Of a DNA stretch of 26,772 nucleotides, positions 16,353 to 23,531 are shown piece by piece. Below the pieces are notes generated by a model that worked only from the letters and a program-made list of their open reading frames with translations, did no database searches and was not told the DNA's origin. Position numbers and translations under genes: made by a program. The stretch's first letter is position 1, and each line of letters opens with the position of its first letter. The stretch lies in assembly GCA_020634575.1 (NCBI GenBank), contig JACKBM010000071.1, positions 1 to 26,772 on the forward strand, in the 5' to 3' direction. This DNA is from Ardenticatenales bacterium (GTDB lineage Bacteria; Chloroflexota; Anaerolineae; Promineifilales; Promineifilaceae).

Positions 16353-16712
16353 CTAAATGAGAATCTCCCGGCTCAGAATCCAGTTGCCCTTGCGTTGATC
16401 AGTGCCCTTGGGCGAACGGTCATAATAAAACTCGACGATGCGCCCGTCCGCCAGCCTGACCCGGTAATGGAAGCGGCCGACGCCCCACGAGCCTTGCTGG
16501 CGGGCGCGGGCGGCATGTTCCGGCCGCATATTCTGGGCCATGCGGCCACGGCGACGGTAATCGCTCCATTCCGCCAGGAGCTCAGCTACGGGTAAAACAG
16601 CCTCATTCCAAATAATGCGATCCGGGCAGCGGGGCTTTTTCTCCAGCAGGGGTGGCTGGTCAAACTCCACCTCAATCGGTTCTAGCAGAAAGCGGCTTTC
16701 TGGTTGCTCCAT
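16353..16712 (-). CDS. DUF6504-like small protein
   Basis: A 119-residue soluble protein. The segment RIIWNEAVLPVAELLAEW, then FHYRVRLADGRIVEFYYDR, resembles DUF6504, a small family with no known function that I recall near DNA repair genes in Actinobacteria and Chloroflexota; this recognition is moderate. It starts 36 bases after the radical SAM gene and is followed on the same strand by the AlkZ-related gene, so it is likely part of one transcript. Charged and aromatic composition without membrane segments suggests a cytosolic accessory protein. Confidence 0.6.
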   Translation of the reverse strand: MEQPESRFLLEPIEVEFDQPPLLEKKPRCPDRIIWNEAVLPVAELLAEWSDYRRRGRMAQNMRPEHAARARQQGSWGVGRFHYRVRLADGRIVEFYYDRSPKGTDQRKGNWILSREILI

Positions 16713-16748
16713 GCTGTCAGTGTACCACGAGGAATAATTATGGACTGC

Positions 16749-17951
16749 TCATAAGAAAAAGAGCCGGCGTTGCTGCAATTCGCTCTCAGGTTGCTGCCCA
16801 TCCAGCAAAATGTAAGGCGTCATCCGCTTGGTCTTGATGCCCAGTTGGCGCAAATGATTCACTTCGCGGAGTGTGCCCTGGCGCCGGGCATTGAGGATGG
16901 TATCAGCGCTTTTGTGGCCGATGCCGGGGACACGCAGGAGCTCTTGCTTGTGAGCCTGGTTGAGTTCAACCGGCCGGTCCCGCAAATTCAACTCCGCCCA
17001 GGCCAGCTTCGGGTCCCGATCCAGGGGCAAGTTACCAGCCTGGCTGAAAGGCAGCTCTTCCATCTCAAAACCATAATCCCGCAGCAGGTAGGAAGCCTGG
17101 TAAAGGCGTACCTCGCGCTCAGGCGGGGAAGGGGGCAGGTGGGCCAACGGTGTGTCCTCAATCGGCCGGAAGGAAGAAAAATAAGTCCGCCCCAGATGCA
17201 ATCGTTGGTATAGGTAGCCGGCCGTGGTCAACAGGTCCACATCGCTTTCGCCTACGGCCCCGACGACAAACTGGGTGGCCGTGCTGGTGCGGTCCACCCG
17301 GGCCCAGGTCGGTAGCGACGGGTCAGGCCGCGCTGCCTGCCGGATTTCTTCCACCCATTGCAGGGGCCGGACCAGCTCGCGGGCGAGATCTTTCATCGGC
17401 GCCAGACCGCTTAAATGGGCCGATGTGGGGGCTTCCAGGTTGATGGAGAGCCGGTTGGCCAGCTGCATCGCCCGTTCCACCTGAGACTTTTCGGAACCAG
17501 GCATGATCTTGAGGTGAATGTAGCCATCGAACCGGTATTTGAAGCGGAGGAGTTCTACAGTCTCCAGCAACCGGTCCTGAGTGGCGACCCCGCCCTTGAT
17601 GATCCCGGAGCTCAAAAATAACCCTTCAACCAGGTTAGCTTGATGGAGTTGCTGAAAAGTCTCAGCCATTTCAGCGGGCTTGAAGGTCTGGCGCCGGTAG
17701 TTGCGGCCGGCGCGGAAGGGGCAGTAATAACAATTGCGCTCACAGGCGCTGGTGAGGAGTGTTTTGAGTAGCGGGGTGGTCTTGCCATTGGGCAGTACCG
17801 CCGGGTAAATGCCAAGCGAGCGCATTTTGGCATCTTTACCCACGGGCACGCCACAAGGCGCAACCTCCAGCCGGCTACCACCGCCAGCCTCTTCGGCCGG
17901 TTCCAGATGCATCTGGGTTGCAATATCCTGAAGGCGAACAAATGAGCGCAT
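16749..17951 (-). CDS. Putative DNA modification/repair radical SAM protein (TIGR03916-like)
   Basis: A 400-residue radical SAM enzyme. The [4Fe-4S]-binding motif CERNCYYC is C70, C74, C77, the canonical CxxxCxxC. The C-terminal part has a helix-hairpin-helix DNA-binding motif (ELLRVPGIGHKSADTIL, about residues 336-353). This arrangement matches the family named putative DNA modification/repair radical SAM protein, often paired elsewhere with a second conserved protein (TIGR03915) that I do not see here. The chemistry it performs is unknown. It is the first gene of a minus-strand group with DUF6504-like and AlkZ-related genes, consistent with a role in DNA repair. A 38-bp palindrome lies just upstream. 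Confidence 0.82.
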   Translation of the reverse strand: MRSFVRLQDIATQMHLEPAEEAGGGSRLEVAPCGVPVGKDAKMRSLGIYPAVLPNGKTTPLLKTLLTSACERNCYYCPFRAGRNYRRQTFKPAEMAETFQQLHQANLVEGLFLSSGIIKGGVATQDRLLETVELLRFKYRFDGYIHLKIMPGSEKSQVERAMQLANRLSINLEAPTSAHLSGLAPMKDLARELVRPLQWVEEIRQAARPDPSLPTWARVDRTSTATQFVVGAVGESDVDLLTTAGYLYQRLHLGRTYFSSFRPIEDTPLAHLPPSPPEREVRLYQASYLLRDYGFEMEELPFSQAGNLPLDRDPKLAWAELNLRDRPVELNQAHKQELLRVPGIGHKSADTILNARRQGTLREVNHLRQLGIKTKRMTPYILLDGQQPESELQQRRLFFL

Positions 17952-18008
17952 ACGGGATATTATAAAACATTTGTTCTGGGAGGTAAATAGCTGGAAGAAG
18001 TGGAAAAG

Positions 18009-18046
18009 GCCGCCAAAATGTCAACCGCGGTTGACATTTTGGCGGC
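18009..18046. promoter_or_regulatory. 38-bp perfect palindrome containing a candidate parS site
   Basis: All 19 base pairs match. The central 18 bases (18019-18036) are TGTCAACCGCGGTTGACA, identical to the site at 13917. It lies 8 bases after the end of the phn permease gene and 57 bases upstream of the radical SAM gene, both on the minus strand. As RNA it would form a long hairpin and could also end phn transcription (a short CTTTTCC follows on the minus strand). The shared core favours a protein-binding site. Confidence 0.55.
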
Positions 18047-18054
18047 TAAAACTA

Positions 18055-19563
18055 TTAGACGAAACGGGCCCGGATTTCGGCGCTGGTGTAGTCCAGAATG
18101 GCCACGGTAATGGCAATAAACCAGACCGCGATGCCGGCGGCACGATAGTCCAGCAGGCGAATCCACTGTGCCAGGAGGAAACCGATACCGCCGCCGCCAA
18201 CAAAACCGATGATGGTTGACATCCGGATATTGATATCCCAGCGGTAAATGGTGAAGGAGACAAAAGGCGGGATGACCTGGGGGATGACCGCGAAGACAAC
18301 CGTTTGCAGCCAGTTGGCGCCCGTGGCTTGAATGGCTTCGATAGGGCCGGGGTCAATCGACTCGATTGCTTCAGAATACAACTTGCCCAGGGCGGCAATG
18401 GAATGGACCGTCAGCGCCAGAATACCGGCAAACGGGCCCAAACCAACCACAATCACGAAGATGATCGCCCAGATTAGCGGCTCAATTGAGCGGATGATAT
18501 TGAGGATGGCCCGGCTGACGTAGTAAAGGCCGAGCGTGAACTGGTTGGCGGACATGAGGTTGCGGGCTGCCGTGAAGCTGACGGGAACCGCCAGGATGAC
18601 GCCGAAAAAGGTGGCCATCATGCCGATAAAAATCGTTTCAGTAATCTTTTCAATAGCCAGTTTCAACTCGACGCTGGCTTGAGGGTCGCCAACACTGGCG
18701 ACCTGCTCCGCCCCAACGTGCCAGATCATCACATCCTGTTCAGCACTCGGCGGCAACAGCCGGTAGGGCATGATGATGTCTACCTGAAAGCTACCCTCCT
18801 CGTCCGGGATAACCATCACGTATTCACCTTCCTGGCGCTGCCGAAACTGGGAGAGGTTGGAATCTTCCCAGACGATCTGGGCCTCAACCTCAGGCACCAT
18901 GTTGTAACCGTTGAGCGTTAACACGGTGCCACTTGCACCGTCCTGTTCGCTCAGGAGACCGCAGGTTGGGGTGGCGACGATGTAGGGTTCGTCAGTCAAC
19001 GCTTCGGTCGGGGCAGGGGGCTCATCAGTACAGGGGATCTGGACATCAGCCCAGACAACCAGCAGCTCTTCCGGGTACTCAATGGCGCGTGACCAGGGCC
19101 AGAGGACGCGACCGAGGGCTGGGCCGGCGTCGTCTGCCTGGGTGACCAGGGCAAACAGGTTGATCTGGCCAATTTGCCAGCCAAGGGCAAAAAAGACCAC
19201 CAGAATCATAAACATCAGCCCTAAAGTTGGGGCCGTATGTTTCCGGGCTACCACATAGGCATCCACAATGGACCAAAGATAAAGAATGGTGATCAGGACC
19301 AAAACGGCGATGAGGAAAGGCTCCAGCCGCAAGGCTTTGCGAAAGATATCGCTGAAGCCAGTATCGCGCGGGGCCGCCAGGCGAAAACGCCAGACCGTCA
19401 GGACCAGAATCGTGAGCAGGCTGAAAAAGATCAATAGGCCACGGCGGTATGAGCGAGCCAGGATCTGGCCCAGGCCAGGCAAAATGGCCGAAGCCACGGC
19501 GGCAACAGGGGCCGGCACAAAGCTGGGCAGTGTAGGCGTTGACTGGGACGTCTTTTGCTTCAT
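18055..19563 (-). CDS. phnE: Phosphonate-type ABC transporter permease (PhnE) with large N-terminal extension
   Basis: A 502-residue permease. The C-terminal ~200 residues are a normal PhnE-type domain, with the cytoplasmic coupling loop near residues 398-432 (EAIESIDPGPIEAIQATGAN) and transmembrane helices on both sides. Typical PhnE proteins are about 260-290 residues. Here about 300 extra residues precede the core: three or four hydrophobic segments (about 20-35, 41-58, 82-100, 112-138), then an exported-looking region (about 165-290) with an IPT/Ig-like segment (SGTVLTLNGYNM ... AQIVWED). The ATG overlaps the phnC stop in ATGA, so the genes are translationally coupled. The transported ligand (phosphonate, phosphite or phosphate ester) is inferred from the family only. 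Confidence 0.88.
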   Translation of the reverse strand: MKQKTSQSTPTLPSFVPAPVAAVASAILPGLGQILARSYRRGLLIFFSLLTILVLTVWRFRLAAPRDTGFSDIFRKALRLEPFLIAVLVLITILYLWSIVDAYVVARKHTAPTLGLMFMILVVFFALGWQIGQINLFALVTQADDAGPALGRVLWPWSRAIEYPEELLVVWADVQIPCTDEPPAPTEALTDEPYIVATPTCGLLSEQDGASGTVLTLNGYNMVPEVEAQIVWEDSNLSQFRQRQEGEYVMVIPDEEGSFQVDIIMPYRLLPPSAEQDVMIWHVGAEQVASVGDPQASVELKLAIEKITETIFIGMMATFFGVILAVPVSFTAARNLMSANQFTLGLYYVSRAILNIIRSIEPLIWAIIFVIVVGLGPFAGILALTVHSIAALGKLYSEAIESIDPGPIEAIQATGANWLQTVVFAVIPQVIPPFVSFTIYRWDINIRMSTIIGFVGGGGIGFLLAQWIRLLDYRAAGIAVWFIAITVAILDYTSAEIRARFV

Positions 19564-20366
19564 GGTTGAGCTTCCTCCGTCGTGGCCATATTGCCGTGCA
19601 AACCACCACCGACACGCTCTGCTTCCTGGCCGTAGATCTCTTTGAACTGTTCGTCCGTCATCGCCTTGATATCCTTGTTGGTGCCGCGGTAGGCCACTTC
19701 ACCCTGGCGCAAGCCGATGACTGAGGTCGAATAGCGCTGGACCAGGTCCAGGTAATGCAGGCTACAAAGGATCGTCATGCCATCTTCCCGGTTCAGCATT
19801 TCCAGGTGTTGCATGATGGAATGGGCCAGGACCGGGTCCAGGCTGGCAACAGGCTCATCCGCCAGGATCATTTCAGGCTCCTGCATGAGTGCCCGGGCTA
19901 CACCAACACGCTGCTGCTGGCCACCACTGAGCTCATCGGCCCGTTTATGGCTCTGGTCAGCAATGCCCATCCGCTTCAGAGCGTCCCGGGCGCGCTGCTT
20001 GTCAGCGGCTGAGAAGCGCCCCAGGAGGCTGTTCCAGGATGAGGTATAACCCAGACGGCCTGCCAGCACGTTGGTCAGCACTGAGGAGCGCTTAACGAGA
20101 TTGAAGTGCTGAAACACCATCCCGATTTTGCGCCGGGCCTGGCGCAGCTCATCGCCGCGCAATTGGGCCAGGTCGACACCATTCCAGAGGATTTGGCCTT
20201 CAGTGGGATCAATGAGCCGGTTGATACAGCGCAGCAGCGTTGATTTGCCGGAACCGCTCAACCCGATGACGACCAGGAATTCGCCATCCGGCACTGTGAA
20301 GCTGACGTTTTTCAGCGCCATCGTGCCATCTGCATAGACCTTGGTCAGGTTTCGTACCTCGAGCAT
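19560..20366 (-). CDS. phnC: Phosphonate-type ABC transporter ATP-binding protein (PhnC)
   Basis: A 268-residue ABC ATPase energising uptake through the PhnE-like permease. Walker A is GLSGSGKST (residues 35-43), the Q-loop lies in VFQHFNLV, the signature LSGGQ is at 146-150, Walker B is ILADEP ending near 172, and the H-loop is in CSLHYLDL. Length and motifs match PhnC closely, including VKRSSVLTNVLAGRLG. AAGGAT precedes the ATG at 7 bases. It is the middle gene of phnD-phnC-phnE. An intercistronic hairpin upstream separates it from phnD and may lower its expression relative to the binding protein. Confidence 0.92.
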   Translation of the reverse strand: MLEVRNLTKVYADGTMALKNVSFTVPDGEFLVVIGLSGSGKSTLLRCINRLIDPTEGQILWNGVDLAQLRGDELRQARRKIGMVFQHFNLVKRSSVLTNVLAGRLGYTSSWNSLLGRFSAADKQRARDALKRMGIADQSHKRADELSGGQQQRVGVARALMQEPEMILADEPVASLDPVLAHSIMQHLEMLNREDGMTILCSLHYLDLVQRYSTSVIGLRQGEVAYRGTNKDIKAMTDEQFKEIYGQEAERVGGGLHGNMATTEEAQP

Positions 20367-20386
20367 AACTTATCCTTATTAGCGGA

Positions 20387-20420
20387 AGAGCGGGAGGACA
20401 TACCAATATCCTCCCGCTCT
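20387..20420 (-). terminator. Intercistronic hairpin between phnD and phnC
   Basis: AGAGCGGGAGGA (20387-20398) and TCCTCCCGCTCT (20409-20420) form a perfect 12-bp stem with a 10-base loop. It lies after the phnD stop and before phnC. There is no strong T-run, so partial termination or mRNA protection is more likely than full termination. Confidence 0.55.
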
Positions 20421-20457
20421 TAGCCCTAATGATTAACTAAGTGAGCTGGCGGAACTG

Positions 20458-21354
20458 CTACTGCAGATCTTCAGCCGAGACACCGGCTGCATCCAGGATC
20501 TGGCGGAAAGCATCGTAGAAGGAATCATCACGCTTCTCCAGTGCAGTCCATTCGTAGGCGGTATCCAGAGCTTCGACACCCTCATCAGTGGCGGCAACAG
20601 CCAGGAGGCCATCGACGATCTGATCGCGGATCGCGGCGTCCATGCTGGGGACGAACTGCACACCGTCGTTGGGGATGTCACCGGTGACGTAGATCACCTT
20701 GACCACATCCATCACATCCGGATTGTCTTCCTCAATGGCGGTACGGGCGTCGACAAACGAAGCGCCGGCATCACAGTCGCCATTGTAAACACCAGAAACG
20801 GCTGCGTCATGCGAACCCGCATCGACGATTTCGCCCATATCGGTGTCCGGGTCAACGCCGGCGCCACGGATTTCCAGGCTGGGGATGATCCAGCTGCTGG
20901 TGCTCAACGGATCGGCGCGGCAGAAGCTCTTGCCAGCCAGATCGGCCAGGCTTTCAATGCCGCTATCAGCGCGGGTGAAGATCTGGCCATTGTAGCTGGG
21001 GCTGCCGAAGCGGACGGAGACCAGGGCGGCTTCCGCACAGCCGCGCTCAGAGGCCAGCATGTAGGCAAAGGTCGCCAGGGAGGCCATGTGGGCCTTGGGC
21101 GGGTCACTGCAGAGCGCTTCGATGGCGCCGGCATATTCAGTGGCGACAAATGGCTCGACGACGAGCCCGGTCTCATCAAACAGCATCTGGGCGACTTCGT
21201 CGAAACCGGCCAGAACCGTCTCTGATTCACTGGAAGGGACCAGAACCCAAATGATCGGATTTTCCTCTGTGCCCAATTCAGCTTCTCCGCAGCTGGTCAG
21301 CAGCAGCGCAGAAGTCAGCAATAAGGCAATTAAGAGCAATACAGCTTTCTTCAT
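20458..21354 (-). CDS. phnD: Phosphate/phosphite/phosphonate ABC transporter substrate-binding lipoprotein (PhnD-like)
   Basis: A 298-residue PhnD-family binding protein. The start at 21354 is chosen because AAGGAG (21361-21366) lies 6 bases upstream and the protein then begins with a lipoprotein signal (MKKAVLLLIALLLTSALLL) and lipobox LTSC with lipidated C22. The mature part has PhnD-type features: WVLVPSSESETVLAGFDEVAQ, a Y-G/S-P segment (FGSPSYNGQIFTRADSGI) and FCRADPLSTSSWIIPSLEI. It should capture the ligand outside the membrane and deliver it to the PhnE-like permease. The first gene of the operon, with a visible -10 and 11-bp direct repeats upstream. No C-P lyase or phosphite dehydrogenase genes are nearby, so the ligand is open. 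Confidence 0.9.
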   Translation of the reverse strand: MKKAVLLLIALLLTSALLLTSCGEAELGTEENPIIWVLVPSSESETVLAGFDEVAQMLFDETGLVVEPFVATEYAGAIEALCSDPPKAHMASLATFAYMLASERGCAEAALVSVRFGSPSYNGQIFTRADSGIESLADLAGKSFCRADPLSTSSWIIPSLEIRGAGVDPDTDMGEIVDAGSHDAAVSGVYNGDCDAGASFVDARTAIEEDNPDVMDVVKVIYVTGDIPNDGVQFVPSMDAAIRDQIVDGLLAVAATDEGVEALDTAYEWTALEKRDDSFYDAFRQILDAAGVSAEDLQ

Positions 21355-21453
21355 TTCATTCTCCTTAAGTTGAATTACTGGATGTGTGACAACGTCCTGG
21401 GGCAGGCCCTCCAACGATTGCACCAGGATGAGACAGGTCACGAACACAGCACC

Positions 21454-21473
21454 AGACCAATTATAGACCAATT
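21454..21473 (-). promoter_or_regulatory. Putative phnD promoter -10 with 11-bp-spaced direct repeats
   Basis: On the minus strand a perfect -10 TATAAT (21460-21465) is flanked by two copies of AATTGGTCT (21465-21473 and 21454-21462) with an 11-base period, one helical turn. No good -35 is seen at 16-18 bases, which fits an activator-dependent promoter. PhoB- and PhoP-type regulators bind direct repeats with this period, but the sequence is not their consensus. Confidence 0.45.
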
Positions 21474-21501
21474 TTAATATTTGCGGAGTGGATGCCTGTC
21501 G

Positions 21502-22413
21502 CTACAGATTGGCCTCCAGCCAGGCCAGTATTCGTTGCGTCAGATCCGGGGCTCTGCCAAGCATTGCGGTGCCGTGACCGGCGCCATCATAGAGGTGTAA
21601 GGTTGAGCTGTTGTGGGTGGCCAGACTGGCCAGGGTTGTGGAGGAATCAGCAGCATAGCTGTCTTCGGAACTGGCGACGATAAAGACCGGCCGGTCGCCC
21701 CAGCCAGCCATCTCTGGCTCCGTCATCACCCCATCGTAATTCAGGCCAGGCGAGAGCAACACGATGGTGGGGATCTGCGGCACCGCCGCGCCCAGGCGCA
21801 GGGTCATATTAGCGCCAATGCTGCCGCCGATGACGCCAATACGGGTCGGGTCGACATCGGGCCGTTCAGCCAGGTATTGCCAGACCAGGACATGATCAGC
21901 CGCGGCCAACTCCCAATCACGGGCGCCCCCAGTATCACCATGACCGCGCATATCGAGAGCCAGGGTGTTGTAGCCGGCTTCGTTCAACGTGGTGGCGAGG
22001 GTTTGCCAATCCGAGCGATCAGCGCCCAACATGTGGAGCAGCAGCAGGGTGGGGCGGGGCGCTGCGCCGCTGCCGGCCTGAAAGGTGCCTGCCAGCGCCA
22101 AACCGTCTGTGCCGGGGATGGTGACCGTCCCCAGCGTCATATCGCCCGTTTTGGCAGACGCTGTAGCGGCGGCGGTGGCTGGTTCGGCCGGTGCCTCAGT
22201 GGGTGCGATGGTATCTGTCGGGGCGGGGGCAGTGGTAACAGTGGCAGACGGTTGGGTTACGGTGGGGGCCGGGTCGGTGGCGGCCACCGGTGTTGGTATG
22301 GTGCTTATGGTTGCTGTGGGTGAGCTGCTTTCGGTAGTGGTGGGCTGGGTGCAGCCGGTTAAGAAGAGGGCAAACAGGGCAAACAGGACGCTGAGTTGAG
22401 CGTGAAATCTCAT
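21502..22413 (-). CDS. Alpha/beta hydrolase lipoprotein (dienelactone hydrolase-like)
   Basis: A 303-residue surface lipoprotein with an alpha/beta-hydrolase domain. The start at 22413 is chosen because AAGGAAAG precedes it and it gives a signal peptide with lipobox LTGC (C21). Residues about 22-90 are a Thr/Pro/Ala-rich flexible tether. The hydrolase shows a catalytic triad: S198 in GGSIGA, D251 in SSEDSYAAD and H280 in GAGHGTAML. RGHGDTGG follows the usual pattern. It probably cleaves an ester or similar bond outside the membrane; the substrate is unknown. The stop is about 150 bases before the phnD start on the same strand, but phnD has its own promoter, so I do not place them in one operon. 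Confidence 0.85.
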   Translation of the reverse strand: MRFHAQLSVLFALFALFLTGCTQPTTTESSSPTATISTIPTPVAATDPAPTVTQPSATVTTAPAPTDTIAPTEAPAEPATAAATASAKTGDMTLGTVTIPGTDGLALAGTFQAGSGAAPRPTLLLLHMLGADRSDWQTLATTLNEAGYNTLALDMRGHGDTGGARDWELAAADHVLVWQYLAERPDVDPTRIGVIGGSIGANMTLRLGAAVPQIPTIVLLSPGLNYDGVMTEPEMAGWGDRPVFIVASSEDSYAADSSTTLASLATHNSSTLHLYDGAGHGTAMLGRAPDLTQRILAWLEANL

Positions 22414-22442
22414 GGTCTTTCCTTGAAGCCGCCGTCCTGAGG

Positions 22443-22829
22443 TTAACCTTCGGAAGATTGGTTCAGCCGGGCCTGGCCTTCCCGCTGCAAGGTGCGATAG
22501 GTCTGGAGGGCCTGGTCGGCCCGCCATTTCTGGTAGTCAGCGATGTCGCAGAGGTGGACATGTTCGTAGTAATAGGCGGAGACGCCATCGGGACCGGCCG
22601 GTGGGCGCATCAGAATCCAGACATACATCTGCCGATCCGCTAACCGCAGCTCGCGCAACTGGGGTTGGGCGCTTTCTTCCCCGGCACTTTCGAAGTCGGC
22701 ACAGAAGGTAGCCAGGGGGTCGTGAACGGTCATTTCATGGCGTAAACAAAAACAGTTGGCTCTGGCCCGGTACAACTTCTGAGCCCAGCGGCATTTCGAG
22801 CAAATGAAGCTAGCCGTGCTGGCTGCCAT
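22443..22829 (-). CDS. Small Cys-rich protein of unknown function
   Basis: A 128-residue protein that I do not recognise. AAGGAG at 7 bases supports ATG 22829 over 22847. The N-terminal third has CSKC (C10, C13) and CFC (C26, C28) plus histidines, a pattern that could bind zinc or an Fe-S cluster. The remainder is hydrophilic with an aromatic YYYEHVHLC stretch and no membrane segment. It ends 29 bases before the lipoprotein hydrolase start on the same strand, so the two may be co-transcribed. Confidence 0.65.
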   Translation of the reverse strand: MAASTASFICSKCRWAQKLYRARANCFCLRHEMTVHDPLATFCADFESAGEESAQPQLRELRLADRQMYVWILMRPPAGPDGVSAYYYEHVHLCDIADYQKWRADQALQTYRTLQREGQARLNQSSEG

Positions 22830-23019
22830 ACCCTGACTCCTTTGCATGGGGGAAGACGGCTGTCCACCGATCGGTTGATGCTGTATCCACCACCATTGCC
22901 GGCAAAACCCGTCCGTCGATTGATCCTGCTAATCGAACTATCCGGCATACTACTACCAACCATTCGAAACGGCAATGAAACAGATGGGAATTGTCCATTT
23001 TCGCAATAAGGAGAAAGTG

Positions 23020-23373
23020 ATGAAAGAGCAGAGTAAAAACATGAACTGGTTACCGGGGCTCATCCTCGTGTTGGTTGGGGTTGCTTTCCTGATTGGCAAC
23101 TTCACTGATTTCAAGTTGAACAACTGGTGGGCCTATTTCATTTTGATCCCGGCCATCGGCAGTTTTGCCAATGCCTGGCACAGTTATCGTGAGGAGGGCT
23201 ACCTGAATTCAGCTGGTCGGGGCAGCCTCTTTGGCGGGATGATGATGACGTTAGTGGCGGCAATCTTCATCTTTGGTCTGAGCTGGAACCTGCTGTGGCC
23301 GGTCGCGATGATCCTGATCGGCCTGGGTATGGTGTTGGGCAATATGGGGCGCAAGGAGAAGTCACCGGAATAA
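23020..23373 (+). CDS. Small polytopic membrane protein (LiaF/DUF5668 transmembrane-like)
   Basis: A 117-residue protein with about four hydrophobic helices (WLPGLILVLVGVAFLIGNF, WWAYFILIPAIGSF, MMMTLVAAIFIFGL, LLWPVAMILIGLGMVLG) and a charged tail RKEKSPE. This helix pattern with repeated G-L-(I/V)-LIG-x-(G/L) resembles the transmembrane part of LiaF/LiaI-type envelope-stress proteins; the C-terminal cytoplasmic or surface domain of LiaF is missing. ATG 23020 is chosen for AAGGAG at 23008-23013. It is divergent from the Cys-rich gene. Function unknown. Confidence 0.75.
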   Translation: MKEQSKNMNWLPGLILVLVGVAFLIGNFTDFKLNNWWAYFILIPAIGSFANAWHSYREEGYLNSAGRGSLFGGMMMTLVAAIFIFGLSWNLLWPVAMILIGLGMVLGNMGRKEKSPE

Positions 23374-23383
23374 GTTGAGGATG

Positions 23384-23433
23384 GGGGCGGCACCGGCCGG
23401 TGCCGCCCCGTAGAGACGCCCGGTGGGGCGTCT
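23384..23433. terminator. Two adjacent GC-rich hairpins between convergent genes
   Basis: A 26-bp perfect palindrome (23384-23409, GGGGCGGCACCGG and its complement) is followed by AGACGCCC-GGTG-GGGCGTCT (23414-23433). They lie just after the small membrane protein and before the end of the convergent SPFH gene, so they may stop transcription from both sides. No T-runs are present. The second hairpin resembles a common AGACGCC dispersed repeat. The remaining ~100 bases to 23531 show nothing further. Confidence 0.45.
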
Positions 23434-23531
23434 CCCGCAGGTTTGACGGGTACCGGCGGTGGCCAGCGATGAGATGGGCCGCCGCCGGAGACGCGCCCTG
23501 TCACCCCGAGGCTGCCGAGGGGGGCGCATCT

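Noticed and set aside
20458..21471. Longer PhnD-like frame starting at 21471
   Set aside because: It would cross the phnD promoter -10 and hide the lipoprotein signal that starts at 21354.
21502..22527. Longer hydrolase frame starting at 22527
   Set aside because: It would bury the lipoprotein signal and overlap the Cys-rich gene; ATG 22413 has AAGGAAAG upstream.
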